64,000 nt of DNA, from assembly GCF_022539505.1 (NCBI RefSeq), contig NC_061512.1, positions 153,433,962 to 153,497,961 of the forward strand. The letters run 5' to 3'. This stretch comes from Lolium rigidum. Taxonomy: Eukaryota; Streptophyta; Magnoliopsida; Poales; Poaceae. The notes beneath the pieces were generated by a model, which was given only the letters and a program-made list of their open reading frames with translations, searched no databases and was not told where the DNA came from. Shown here piece by piece: positions 34,916 to 45,859 of this stretch (positions are counted from its first letter, which is position 1; each line of letters opens with the position of its first letter). Both the position numbers and the translations under genes were made by a program.

Positions 34916-35560
34916 GTAGCCCCCGAGTTTATATGAAAGTCGAAGACTTGCGTAGAAACTCCAAGCATAACCATCTCCGAAGTCGAAGAAATACAAGGCG
35001 AGGTCCATGTCATAGATCACGTGTAGCGTAGATGATGTCGACGATAATCCAAATTATCGGGTGCGCGGCAGCGCTCCCGATGGGAGTAGCCCCCGAGTCT
35101 ATGGGCAAGTGCTTGCACTTGGGCATAGACTCAAGTTGTACTACTCGATGAAGAACTTAACTATATTTCTGGAGGACTTGATGAAATCCATGGGCTCCCG
35201 ATGGGAGTAGGCTCCACTCGAGTCGTAGAATCGAGTTGAGTCTACAAACCTGAATTGCCGTAGATGCTGTCGAAGTTATCTTTCTATCGGGTGCGCGACC
35301 AGCGCTCCCGATGGGAGTAGCCCCCGAGGCTACAGCCAAGTGTCTGCACTTGGATGTAGGCTCAACTTGCTTTTAATCGACTCCACAATTTTTCTTCTTT
35401 CTTTTATCTTATCAGGAGGGTGAACAATACTCTCGATAAGAGTAGCCCCCGAGCCTATGGGCAGGTGCTTGCACCTAGGCATAGGCTCGAGTTGTACTAC
35501 TCGATAAAGAACTTGGCGCAGCCCCTCTTTTATCGACTTCAGGCCGTTGCTATTTTTATT
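34916..35560 (-). repeat. Repeated CCCCCGAG-type blocks
   Basis: About four diverged copies of a ~120-190-bp block containing GGGAGTAGCCCCCGAG, a CAAGTG...GCACTTGG inverted pair and TTGTACTACTCGAT. The CAAGTGCTTGCACTTG hairpins are conserved between copies. No coding function is evident. Confidence 0.7.
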
Positions 35561-36129
35561 TGACATCCATATCTATATTGTACAGGGATAATGGTAATTG
35601 GGGCTAGTTCATCTGACGGATCAGGTACTAGTTAACTGCTCTAGTGGCAATCCGCAAAAACCAACTTCAAGATCACGTCCCTGGACATGATCTCGGGATA
35701 CTGGTGCTAACTCGACAGGTGCCGCTTAAGGTCTTACCATCCGTCGAGCCCCGGTCATGTTTTATCGGGTCCACGGCGCGTCCGCCGGGATATTTCTTCA
35801 CATCCGTTGATGTGGAAAAAAGTAGCAGAGCGCAGTCTTTGGCGATGCCACGCCACACAGGACGGACCCGGGGTCTTACCTTCGCAGAGTTTTGCGGCAT
35901 TCAGAGATTATTCGCGACTTTGGCGCTCTGAGAATATTTTGTCAAGTGCCTTGTTCGGCTGATGCAATGACCCATTTTGCGGGTTCTTCTATTTTTCTCT
36001 CGGGCTTGATAAGACAGCCGAATATATTGCGTTCTTCTATATTGTCGTCAGGCATATCACCGATGTTCTTGATCGGAACAAATGACGAGTCAATGGACCC
36101 GAAGATTTGTCCACTGTTTTTTTTTTGTG

Positions 36130-36450
36130 TGGTTCCTCCTTGATGAAAATTTCGTCGAGTTCCTCCTTCAGGAAAATTTCTTTGGGTCCTCTTTGAGGAT
36201 AATTCTTCGGGTCCTCCCTGAGGACAATTCTTCGGGTCCTCTTTGAAGACAGTTCTTCGGGTCCTCCCTGAGGACAATTCTTCGGGTCCTTCTTCAGGCA
36301 AATTCTTCGAGACCTCCTTGAGAATAATTCTTCGGGACCTCCTTGAGGCAAATTCTTCGGGTCCTTCCTGAATAAGATTTCGTCGGGTTCTTTCTTGAAG
36401 ACAATTTCGTCGGGTTCTCTCTTGAAGACAATTTTTGTAGGCACAGTTCT
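36130..36450 (-). repeat. ~27-30-bp tandem array with coding-like repeats
   Basis: Around ten imperfect units containing TTCTTCGGGTCCTCC on the plus strand. On the minus strand an open frame (36714-36037) reads repeated charged peptides such as KRTRRIVLREDPKNCPQGG and PDEIVFKKEPDEIL. It may be a remnant of a repetitive gag-like or spacer protein. Confidence 0.75.
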
Positions 36451-36869
36451 TCTTTTGCCAACCTGAGATGTATAGTGAAGAAATATGGCGCAGCCCCCGA
36501 GTGTGGGGTACGGTGAAAGTAAATGATAATTAACTTTATGTATAACAAAGGAATCACTTAGCTTATTGGGCACGACGGAGTCGGCGCGATGAAGTCTTCG
36601 AGTGCGGAGAAGCAGTCGAGCCGAAGTAGAAACCACCAAATAGCAAAAATAAATGCCGCCATATTGTTGATGAAGAAATAGCCGAGCCCCCGAGCGCTGC
36701 TGAGGTGACGTCATTATTGTTGCTTAGACGTTGTGTCACAGTTATTACTCGTGATGAAGTTGTCGTTGAGCCCCCGAGTGTTAGTCGTGACATCGGAAGA
36801 AGTTGGCGGAGTCGCGGCAATAAGGTGAGGCCATTTAGGATGAAACCATTGGCAATAATATAATATGAA

Positions 36870-37370
36870 TCCAGCCATTAAATATGAAGCATATATTGAA
36901 GATGAATCCGCCGATATCATAGAGGATGAATCCATTGACCCAAAGAAAATAAATCCATTAATAACCATAGAAGATGAATCCATTGATACGGAAGCTCATC
37001 GGGTAGTATTGTATAAGAGTAAACTTAATAATATCCATAGAGATGAATCCGTAAAAAATAAATTCACTGACCCGAAGAAAATAAATCCAGTACTAATCAT
37101 AGATGATAAACCTGCTGACCCGGAAATGCGTCGGGTATTATTATATTTAGAAGAACCAATGATAACCTTATAAGATGAAACCGAAGAAGATAAATCCAGT
37201 AAGCCGATGAAGATAAATCCACTGAGCCGAAGAAGATATATCCAAAGCCGAAGAAAATAAATCCACTAAGCCGAAGAAAATAATTCCACTGAGCCAGAAA
37301 AGGTGATTCCACTAAGCCGGAGAAGATAATTCCGCTAAGCCAAAGAAAATAAATTCACCAAGTAGCCGAG
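36870..37370. repeat. ~27-bp tandem array (AAGCCGAAGAAGATAAATCCACTG-like)
   Basis: Degenerate units with GAAGATAAATCCA or GAAAATAATTCCA, regular at 37170-37370 and looser to the left, where the GATGAATCC variant is spaced farther apart. Confidence 0.7.
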
Positions 37371-38466
37371 TATATTTGCGGTAACAAAGTAAAGACACAA
37401 CCACGAGTATCGGGTGTATTTGTTGTAATAATGTAATGACGCAGCCCCCGAGTATTCGGGTGTGGCGAAAGTAAATAATAATTGACTACCGAAAGAGCAA
37501 CACTTAGCTTCATAGCGGGTGCGGCGGAACCGATGTGTAAGCAAATCATGTGGCGGACACAGTCGGTGTAGTCGCGCGGTGCCTGATCGGAAGTAGTCGA
37601 CGAAGAAGATACAATCGATGTGGCAGATCCACGACGGGCGAGCCCCCAAGTGTATTAAGGCAGCGATGAAGAATAGGGTGGTCAAAGCAAAATAGTCGAC
37701 GTTTTGTTCCGGTCTGCAGTGATATTATGGCGCAAAAATTCTGCGAGCAAGTAACAATACAACCCCAAAAAAATTTGCCTAAATAAAATTTTCGAATAAT
37801 AATTAACTGGAAATACAGCACCTGATGATCCTTGTGTCGGATGGCAAATTTGCGACAATAAATACGCGCGAGCGAGTGCATGATGACGAGTCCCCAATTT
37901 TTTTTTTTTTGGACGTTGGTCCTTGATCGATGCATGGCAAAGTCTGATGGTGCCGTATGCGCTTTAGCGTCCGAACTTTCTTACATCTCTTCTCCCGAGT
38001 TCTCATGAGTGCGTGTACACAGAAAAGCAGGCATGAAGATGATTAGATCTAGTCAGGTCGCTAGATCTAGTAAATTATTGGTACATGGAATAAGTAACAA
38101 GAAAGAAAGATTAAGCCGTAATAAGGACTCGGCATATGGGATTGTGTACTTTCTTTCCTGCTCTGACACTGTACGGTAGATTTAAATAAGGAGAGAAGCA
38201 GATTACCGATCAATCTTCGCATGAGATCGGTTGCATGTGTCCAGAACGAGACTGTCGAGGAAACGTACCGCGTGGCCACCTGCCCGATCAGCCTCCGTCA
38301 TGGGCTTCCGAAGGAAATCAACTCGAGGTTTTTTGGCAACGATGGAGCTGTGCGCGCACACGCGTCTCGAACCATTGAGATCGCCAAATCTGCTGTCGCC
38401 ATGAAGTTGTTGTTTCTTGAAGAAGACGGAGAGTCTCGCCCGGATAACAAAACCCTGTCGCCGCGA

Positions 38467-38484
38467 TTCCCACAGACGGCGCCA
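38467..38484 (-). other. Primer-binding site of the nested gypsy-like element
   Basis: On the minus strand TGGCGCCGTCTGTGGGAA follows the LTR after two bases. It belongs to the TGGCGCCG class of primer sites common in Triticeae gypsy elements. Confidence 0.75.
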
Positions 38485-38486
38485 AT

Positions 38487-38883
38487 TGACGAGGGAATAC
38501 CTCGGCAATGCCTACGTGTCGTAAACTAGGGTTTTCGGGAAGACCGACGATGGAGATTCCGGGAGCGAGATTAGGCACACGACGTACCCAGCTTCGGGTC
38601 CCCTCGGTGGAGGATCCCTACGTGCTGCTAGCAATCCAGTATATGATTATAGATGTGTTTACAGGGTGCCGCCGTAGGCGGAGCTATGTTGTCTATCTAT
38701 TGTCCCCCCTATTTCGGGTGCCCTGGCTAGCTTTATATATGCAACCAGCCTAGGGTTTTACAAGAGTCCTAGTCGACTACTTCTTCGGGTTACCTTATTG
38801 GGCCTTCTCCATATTTGGTCTTCTGCATATTGGGCCGAGCCAGGTATACTAATAACGGGTACCCGAAGGGTATGCCCATGTCA
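38487..38883 (-). repeat. LTR (5' LTR in element sense) of the nested gypsy-like element
   Basis: 397 bp, five substitutions from the copy at 34519-34915. Confidence 0.93.
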
Positions 38884-38888
38884 ACCAC

Positions 38889-39858
38889 CTCAAAACTTTG
38901 ACTGACCGTTTCGGACACGAACGCGAGCAATGTAGAGAAAACTAGTGTCTCTCCTTTCTGGCGTGTATAGGTGGGTGCTAGGAGAGTGTGGTGGCGAAGG
39001 GAAAGACCTCGCGGCGGTCACGTGGCGTCCAGCATAGCGGGTCGGCGTGGTCGTGCCCACAGCGGCGTGCATGCATGATCGGCATTGGCATCGGCATGTA
39101 CGTTCGGCATTGGCCTCGGCGGTATCTCTGGTGTGTCAGTGATCGAATGAGGGGACGGGATTGAGGGTGCATCCCAACGTTGACCTAGCAGTGGCGGCGA
39201 GCATAGCCGTTCTGACCATGCCGATATCGGCATCGGCATCGTTTGGAGGCTGTGGTGCTCGAATCAAGTTGGGATTTATTTCTTGTAGGCCAAAATGAAT
39301 TTGAAACAAGTTTCATGTTGAAGGTTAGGTAACGAAAGTTTGTAACTATCCCAAAATTATACTAGCGCCATGGTGAGGTTCTTTTTGATAGAGCTATACG
39401 GTTGGGCAAACTTTTTTGACACTTTTTAGATAGGGTTCCTTGTTGTTACACGTATGGCATCATGTATGGAAAATTTGGGGTCATTTGGAGATGTTCGAAA
39501 AAATCACTTTGCTTAAGCGCATGCCGTTTCGTCTCGCTGAAACCAGCTTTTCTAACAAGGTGATTTTTTCTACCTTCTCTAAATAACCTCAAATTTCATA
39601 CAGCTGATCTTCTATACATAGATAGATAGATTGTTTCGTTTTTACATTTTTTGAACTTTTTATTTCCCTTTACAATACCCAATTGATTTTCAGGTCAAAA
39701 CCTCGAAAAACAGCATCATGTATGGCATCATTTTCACCCTAAATTTTCTGAAACTTTCCCTTTTAGATATTCCTTGTTGTTATAGGTATGACATCATGTA
39801 TGCCAAACTTGGTTATGTCTCACTGAAACCAGCTTTTGTAACAAATTAGGTTTTTTCT
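38889..39858. other. Mutator-element interior, non-coding
   Basis: Contains alternating GGCATCGGCATTGG-type sequence near 39070-39240 and A/T-rich sequence after that. No transposase motif was seen. Confidence 0.5.
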
Positions 39859-40219
39859 GCGTGAAAAGTAATGGCTACAACAAATTGTTGATAGTTTATC
39901 ATTTTTTTGCGTGAAAAGTAATGACAACAACAAATTGTTGATGGTTTATCATTTTTTGCGTGAAAAGTAATGGCTACAACAAATTGTTGATGGTTTATCA
40001 TTTTTTGCGTGAAAAGTAATGGCTACAACTAATTGTTGATGGTTTATCATTTTTTGCGTGAAAAGTAATGGCAACAACAAATCGGTGATGGTTTATCATA
40101 TTTTTTGCGTGAAAAGTAATGGCAACAACAAATTATTGATTTTTTTGCGTGAAAAGTAATGGTAACAACAAATCGGTGATGGTTTATCATTTTTTGCGTG
40201 AAAAATAATGCCTAAAACA
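39859..40219. repeat. 49-bp minisatellite, about 7.5 units
   Basis: Units start GCGTGAAAAGTAATGGC, continue ACAACAAATTGTTGATGG and end TTTATCATTTTTT. Most are 49-51 bp; one is shortened to about 39 bp. Lies inside the Mutator-like element. Confidence 0.88.
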
Positions 40220-40995
40220 GTTTATAATTTTTAGCGCGTAAAAAATAATACAGAAAACCGCCCTTCAGCATACTTAGAGGGTGGAAGCTAATTAACCGCC
40301 AACAGAGAGAGAGAGGGGTTATCCTGCCTGTTCCCTATATCATACGATCAACGGTCGGTGGGCACGATCCGCGTGACATGGGCTAGACCAATCAGAGCGA
40401 TGATGCACGTCTGCGAGAATTTGTGAAGAGAGAGGGCAAAACTTAGTACTATCAAGAAACCAAGGGCACCTGAGTAGTAAATAGACTAAGGGATTCAAAT
40501 ATGAGATTTAAAAAATGGAAAATGCGTGTTTTGTACAATGAAACCCATCTTGGCCTACCTCAAACTATTTGCAATACCAATATACATCAGTGTGAGAATT
40601 GTGGCCTCATTTAGACAAAGTATGATTTGGGGGAAGCTGTTTTGGGAAGGGCTTATTGTGGAAAACTATGCACCTTCATAGCTACTAGGTGATTTGAGAA
40701 GTGGCAATTTGTGGTAAAACTTGATTTATCTATGATTTGAGAAGTGTCAATTTGTGGTAAAGACTCCATGAGTAAGTGCCACTCTTTTTAGGATTTTTTT
40801 GCACATTAAATGACTCATTTAACTAGTTAATCCCATTTGTTGACTCTCCGTTGACCAGCCACTTGAGGGTAAAACTGAGTATATTGCACTAGCCGGTATT
40901 AGCACTCGAGGGGAAAATTGAGCACACAAAAAATGCTAGTATAAGACTCGAGGGTATACCTGAGTATATCTAAATTTCCGGGGTTAGACTCGAGG

Positions 40996-41130
40996 ACACG
41001 TGCAATTGTTGACGCGTAGACGCGGGTCGCGGTGGAGAAGTCGAGACGTGCAATCGTGGACGCGTGTCGCGTTGCGAGAAGTCCAAGACGTGCGGACGTG
41101 CACCTGTGCACGCGTAGGACGCGGGTCGCA
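40996..41130. repeat. Three ~50-bp repeats upstream of the Mutator-borne gene
   Basis: ACGTGCA...GACGCG(T/G)...GTCGC occurs at about 40996, 41046 and 41096. The CpG-rich units lie 150-280 bases before the ATG at 41280 and may be promoter elements. Confidence 0.65.
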
Positions 41131-41146
41131 TTAACCACCCCTCGCC

Positions 41147-41153
41147 TTTATAG
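41147..41153 (+). promoter_or_regulatory. TATA-like box of the Mutator-borne gene
   Basis: TTTATAG in CGCCTTTATAGACGCC, followed by a pyrimidine-rich CTC-type leader up to the ATG at 41280. Confidence 0.5.
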
Positions 41154-41279
41154 ACGCCTCCTCGCACTCGTCTCTGTCACTCTCACTCGCTCACGCATCG
41201 CCAACTCTCCCACGTCCCATCATCTTCTCCAAAGCAAAAACCCTCTCCCTCTCCCTCTTCCTCTTCCTCCGCCGGAGAG

Positions 41280-42457
41280 ATGGACAAGGAGAATGCCAAT
41301 CCCATCGTCGAGGTTGGCTCGAAGCGCGACGCCTCCATCTTCGGCCTCGTCCCCTCGACGGACGACGCCGCCGCCGCCGCCGTCGCCGGTGCATCGGAGG
41401 CTGCTGCCGCCGGTGGCAGTCAGATCCCGGTGGGATGGGACCCCTACGACCCCGTGCCGTACGTCCCGCCCCCGAACCCCTACGACACCTCCCTGGAGGA
41501 CCCATGGAACGAGGTAACTACGGTTTGCTTCCTTTTTTGTTCCCCATTCCTTTTTAAACCCTATTTTTGCTGGTGTAGATGGATCTGTAGATGGATGAGT
41601 ATTGGGCTAATATTTGCGCCGATTTTATTCCATTTTGTTTTGATCACTTCTTGATTTCGTTTAAGATTTGGGGTTCGGCTGTTCGGTTAATTTATGCAAG
41701 TAATATTGGATCTCAATCGGTTAATTTATGCAAGTAATCATGGGATCTCAATCGGTTATTTTATGCACTAATCAAAAGATATCAACCGTTTAATTTTGCA
41801 AATAATCTCGAATGTGTTCAAGTTCAGATCTAGTTCAGATCTAGAATCTGTTTCTTTGCCTATGATGAATGGTTGGGCACAAATTTTTACGGGGAGGGTT
41901 CAGCGAACCATTGCTTGTGTACAAATCTGTTGTGCATAAGCTTTAGTTCGCTTACACCTTCCCTGTAGATATATAATCATGTCCACTCTAACCGAGGCTG
42001 ACTCTGTTTTTCTTAACTTTGTTATCATGTACGTTAGTCATCGTTGCAACTCATTCACTAGTTTCTGTTTGATATGGATCGGATGTACGGCAGCGACGTC
42101 GGCAGCGACGAAGAGGAGGAGGATGTCAAGACTCGCCGAGTCTCTGCGGAGGCTGCAGGTCGGCCGATACATCTCCTACTTCGCCAAGGAGGTGTACGGG
42201 TGCCCCTTACGCACCGGGAGACTCGGCGCCACGGACTTCAACTGCCTCGTCACGCATGCTGAGAACATCGGCAACACCTTCCCCAAGGTCGGCACGACGG
42301 TGAACGTCCACTCCTTCCGCGCCAAGCACGGGCGCTCGGCATGCACCTCCGCGGCTTGCGGCGGGTGGAGATCTCCGCCGGGCGCATGCCTCCGCTCAAG
42401 CCCAAGGCTCCCAAGGGGAGCAAGAGCAACAAGTGGAGGGAGAGCCGGATGGGGTAG
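41280..42457 (+). pseudogene. Gene relic carried by the Mutator element; zf-XS-like motif
   Basis: Exon 1 (41280-41513) encodes MDKENANPIVEVGSKRDAS, an Ala-rich stretch and a Pro/Tyr segment (GWDPYDPVPYVPPPNPYD). A GT-AG phase-0 intron (41514-42061) leads to exon 2 (42062-42457), which begins with an acidic run (YGSDVGSDEEEEDVKT). The reading then moves by one base near 42130 into YISYFAKEVYGCPLRTG, ATDFNCLVTHAENIGN and NVHSFRAKHG, and shifts back near 42340 to GMHLRGLRRVEISAG and a basic tail ending at TAG 42455-42457. The spacing CPL-x-DFNCLVTHAE-x-FRAKH resembles the zf-XS zinc finger of plant SGS3/FDM RNA-silencing proteins, with one expected Cys read as Arg. The two shifts cancel out; net length would be 209 residues. 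The zf-XS link is by eye and tentative. Confidence 0.6.
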
Positions 42458-43129
42458 GCGGAGTCCCGGACGTGTCTTGCTGCTGCTTGCTGCCTCCTAG
42501 TTTGTTGTTGGGATCCCTTTGTTGTTAGCTAGGGATCCCTTGTTGTTATGTTAGTATGATGGTGCTGTGAAGAATCTGTTACTATGTTGGCTGCTGTGTA
42601 TGCAGCCTATTATCTATCCATATTATCTAGGGATTATCTATCCCTAGTCTACTATATTTTGTTGGCCGTACTTAGTTTTCTTGATTTACTATGACTGTGA
42701 ATTTATCGTACATTATCCTGGAGATTTGCTTCTAGATTTAACTACATACATATGGACCGGAGGGAGTACTAGATTTGCTGCCATATTGGGCAAACAACGA
42801 GGGCCAAAAGGCACAAATAATTGAAGAAAGTCAGAAATGCAAGCTTCTCTAGATTTTATACTAATTTGGTGAAAAGGACAGAGAGAAAGAGGGGAAAAGG
42901 TGCACTTAATAATGCCAATTTGGGGCCGAGAGACGAGAACCCAGCTCCTGCTCACGTGCAACCAAACGCTTCTCGTCCTGTCCCACGCGGTCCCTTTCTA
43001 CCAGCCCCACGCGACGCGAGCCCACACGACTCGGCCCCACAAGACGCGGCCCCACACGTGACGAACGTCAACTAAGCGGGAATCCCGCCGTCCGAGCCGC
43101 TTACGCGGGTTTCAAACAAGGGCTTGGGG
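42458..43129. other. 3' part of the Mutator element
   Basis: Follows the gene relic. A lone GACCGGAGGGAGTA at about 42754-42768 resembles one end of a Stowaway MITE without its partner. A CCCCACGCGAC-type repeat lies at 42990-43060. Confidence 0.5.
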
Positions 43130-43205
43130 AAAACTGAGGAAAAACTAAGGAGCTGGGGAAAACTGAGTACAACTAAGGACCTGAGGGCACGAAAATAGAA
43201 ATCCC
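43130..43205 (-). repeat. Right terminal inverted repeat of the Mutator-like element
   Basis: Inverse of the left end, closing with CGAAAATAGAAATCCC immediately before the AAAAAATTA duplication. Confidence 0.93.
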
Positions 43206-43214
43206 AAAAAATTA

Positions 43215-44925
43215 TTGTGTCAAGATTTATTGTTAGAAAACAAAAAATGTATTCTTTGCTCTTTAGTCAAATAATTATTTTGAATTCAAATAATAAAGAA
43301 GTGTGATACCATGGCTCAAGGGTTAATAGGATTGATAGGGTACTATTGTCTGCAAAGAATAACTCATCCGCCGGAAACTCGTCGAGAAGAAGCGAAAAAG
43401 TTAAGCGTGCTAGACTGGAGCAGTTTATAGATGAGTGAACGAGCGGGAAGTTTGATTATTAATAAGTAATTCGACCTAATATTAAGTATTCTTGGCGATT
43501 AAACTATCAAATAATTCAAAAAATTAGCTTAAAAAAATTTGGAAAAAAATGAAAAAAGGCACAGAAACCTGCCAGAGCAAAAGGTCATTAGGCGACGACC
43601 AAAATGGCCTATGCCGACGGTTGCTGGTCGGGCAGTCCATTTAAGGTATGGTTTTGTCTTTCTTTTTTCTGCCTTTTATGCTTTATGCTTTATGTTTTTT
43701 TTACTCATCATTTCTTTTATTTTATGCTTCTTTTTATTTTTAATCCTTTTTTGTTTCGAATTGCATCCATAAATGTATGACAAAATATTTTCCACTTTCT
43801 ATTTTACTTTACTTTTATTTTTCTTTCTTTAGCAAATGTCTATATATTGTTATTTCTTTCTATAAACATATTTTTCACAGTATACATCTAGTGGAAGAGA
43901 AACACCACAACCCATTTTCTATTTGCACACACTGGCTGGAACACCAGAACAGCTCATGCGTGGCTAGGATATCAGAACACCAAGACTCATTTGTATTAGA
44001 AAATCACGAAGAGTTATCAAGATGCATGAGATTTCCTCCAACTATATTCATTTTGGACCCTATCTCAAAAAAAAATATAACAAAAACCTAGAACTGTCAA
44101 CAAACATTTATCTTGTATGATTGCAAACAACCTTCTTGGTGATTCGGACCCAAAGACCATGTGCATGACAGAGTGTGAAACCACTCGATCAAACTAGAAC
44201 AATAGAAGGATGCAATCCAATCAGAAAATAATCACTTTTCCAAATAAATTCTCTATGGGATTTTCCGAGAATACAATGAGAACAAGGGGTAAGAAAGACT
44301 TGTAGCATAAGGCCGTGTTTCCAAAGAGATCAGAGGAGAAGGCTTTCTTCCATCTGCGAGCACAAGCTCCTCATTTTTTAATGAGTTTTAAACGGATTTC
44401 AAAATATAAAATAATCCGACAAAAATATCACGCATGCATCTCGATGTTCTGTGTGCTTGCAAAGTTGGTAGACGGAAAATCGATATATTTTATGTTGTAT
44501 GTTAAAAAGACAAAAATCAGTACCAAAAAAGCTCTTCATGAGACATTTTCTTTATCATGTAAGCTTTTGCTAATTTTGTAATCTTATAAACGGTAATTTT
44601 TCTCCATATCTCCTTCTGGAAGAGCTTGTGCCGAATACAGAATCGACAATGGACCTTATTGCACCTGAGTCCTGAGTTGTCTACAGGTTCTTTCGGAAGA
44701 AAAATGCAGTTTTTCCGATAACAAATTTATGGATAATTCTTATTTCTCTCAGTCTTTGTGGAGCCTTTTATCAAAATACTTCAATTATTATAAATGGTGT
44801 CCAGGAAACCAAATCGTCTAGCTAGTTAACAAGGCAAACTTGAACCAGCTGTAAGGTGTTTCTTTTCTTGTTGTTTTGGCAGTCCTTATTCTCTTTTATA
44901 ACCTCTTCTTCCAACAGTTTGTTCA
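43215..44925. other. Intergenic sequence with a CACTA relic
   Basis: Contains CCTATGCCGACGGTTGC at about 43608, a CACTA-type motif, possibly the continuation of the relic at 33461-33640 split by the Mutator element. T-rich tracts at 43660-43830. No gene recognised. Confidence 0.45.
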
Positions 44926-44927
44926 TA

Positions 44928-45049
44928 CTCCCTCCGTTCTAAAATAAGTGACTCACGCTTTCTAGATACATATGTATCTATAACTAAAACATATCTATAT
45001 ACATCCGTATCTAGACAAAGTTGAGTCACTTATTTTGGGATAGAGGGAG
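44928..45049. mobile_element. Stowaway MITE, 122 bp
   Basis: CTCCCTCCGTTCTAAAATAA at the left and its inverse ending GAGGGAG at the right, flanked by TA (44926-44927 and 45050-45051). Inner arms AGTGACTCA/TGAGTCACT pair. This is a typical Tc1/mariner-derived MITE of grasses. Confidence 0.93.
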
Positions 45050-45051
45050 TA

Positions 45052-45638
45052 TAAATTATTTCACACACAATTAGAGAAAATAGCATGCTGTCTTGATAAC
45101 CAATAAAAATATTTACTTATTCATACTACATAGCAGAAAATATTTCTGACGGCCAGCAAATTTGCTGCTACAACTAGCATTGCAACACTCGGTTCTCTTT
45201 TTTGCAAGGAATAGCATCACTTGCTTAACGTACCATAACATCATTAACTCTGAGTTGCAGCAAAGTTAAGGAGATGCTGGTCTTTCATACAATCACACGT
45301 ATCTGCTAATCGAAGCTAATGAAGTACCTACATTATTAAGAGATGACAGCTCTAATGTTCACCAACAAATGCAAAAGACGACAATGCTATCATCATCAAC
45401 TCTTCCACAGGTTGACAAGTAGGAATACGAATACCTACCAACAATTTCAGGCGTGCATTGAAGAGCCGCTTCCCAAATTCAGTTCAAGTTGATTACCAAT
45501 ATGCCAACCGAAATACAGAACGCGGCTATGTCCTACATGTTTTTTCTTCACCTGAAAACAAGCGGAAGCTACTAAAATTTGATAAACCCGCACATACTGA
45601 AGTAGTTATACTGTGTGCACATATGCATGGAAATTTGT
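45052..45638. other. Intergenic, nothing recognised
   Basis: Between two Stowaway MITEs, downstream of the SWIB gene. No coding signal was seen. Confidence 0.45.
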
Positions 45639-45640
45639 TA

Positions 45641-45733
45641 CTCCCTCTGGCCCAAATTAATTGACACAGCCATATACTATGTCCAGTACATGGGTGCTTT
45701 TGAGTTGCGTCAATTAATTTGGGCCGGTGGGAG
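45641..45733. mobile_element. Stowaway MITE, 93 bp
   Basis: CTCCCTCTGGCCCAAATTAA and its inverse ending GGTGGGAG, flanked by TA at 45639-45640 and 45734-45735. It ends 127 bases from the SWIB stop codon, so it may lie in the 3' UTR. Confidence 0.9.
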
Positions 45734-45859
45734 TAAAATAAATTTGACATGCTTGATTTAGCCTATTCCAGGACAACAGAATCCAGACCAGTTTGCGAGA
45801 AATTTCATTAAACAGAGGGTGTAACTTAATACAGTTTGCGAGAAATACAGAGAGTATTT

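Larger units (their letters stand above)
34519..38883 (-). mobile_element. Non-autonomous Ty3/gypsy-like (LARD-type) element nested in the Mutator element
   Basis: Two 397-bp LTRs with TG...CA ends are flanked by the 5-bp duplication ACCAC (34514-34518 and 38884-38888). The primer site (TGGCGCCGTCTGTGGGAA on the minus strand, about 38467-38484) next to the right LTR and a G-rich tract next to the left LTR give minus orientation. The 3.6-kb interior has no protease, reverse transcriptase or integrase; it is rich in CCCCCGAG-containing repeats and two coding-like tandem arrays. Five substitutions separate the LTRs (about 1.3%). Confidence 0.92.
34022..43205. mobile_element. Mutator-like element (Pack-MULE type), 9,184 bp including a nested gypsy element
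   Basis: Terminal inverted repeats at 34022-34097 and 43130-43205 match at 74 of 76 bases and start GGGATTTCTATTTTCG. A perfect 9-bp target duplication, AAAAAATTA, flanks it at 34013-34021 and 43206-43214. Removing the nested LTR element (34519-38883 plus 5 bp) leaves about 4.8 kb. It carries a two-exon gene relic (41280-42457) with a promoter-like region and a 49-bp tandem array, but no MURA-type transposase, so it is non-autonomous. Confidence 0.93.

Noticed and set aside
35942..36714. Repeat-encoded minus-strand ORFs as a functional protein gene
   Set aside because: They consist of a ~27-30-bp array inside a non-autonomous LTR element; overlapping frames are all open because of the repeat, so function is not supported.
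39859..40219. Possible CRISPR-like array
   Set aside because: Units are contiguous with no unique spacers, and the context is a plant transposon; it is a minisatellite.
41979..42500. A single 173-codon ORF as a gene of its own
   Set aside because: Its start lies inside the intron of the 41280-42457 gene relic and it mixes intron, true exon frame and shifted frame.
42751..42770. A second complete Stowaway MITE near the Mutator gene relic
   Set aside because: Only one GGAGGGAGTA-like end is present; no partner terminus within a plausible distance.
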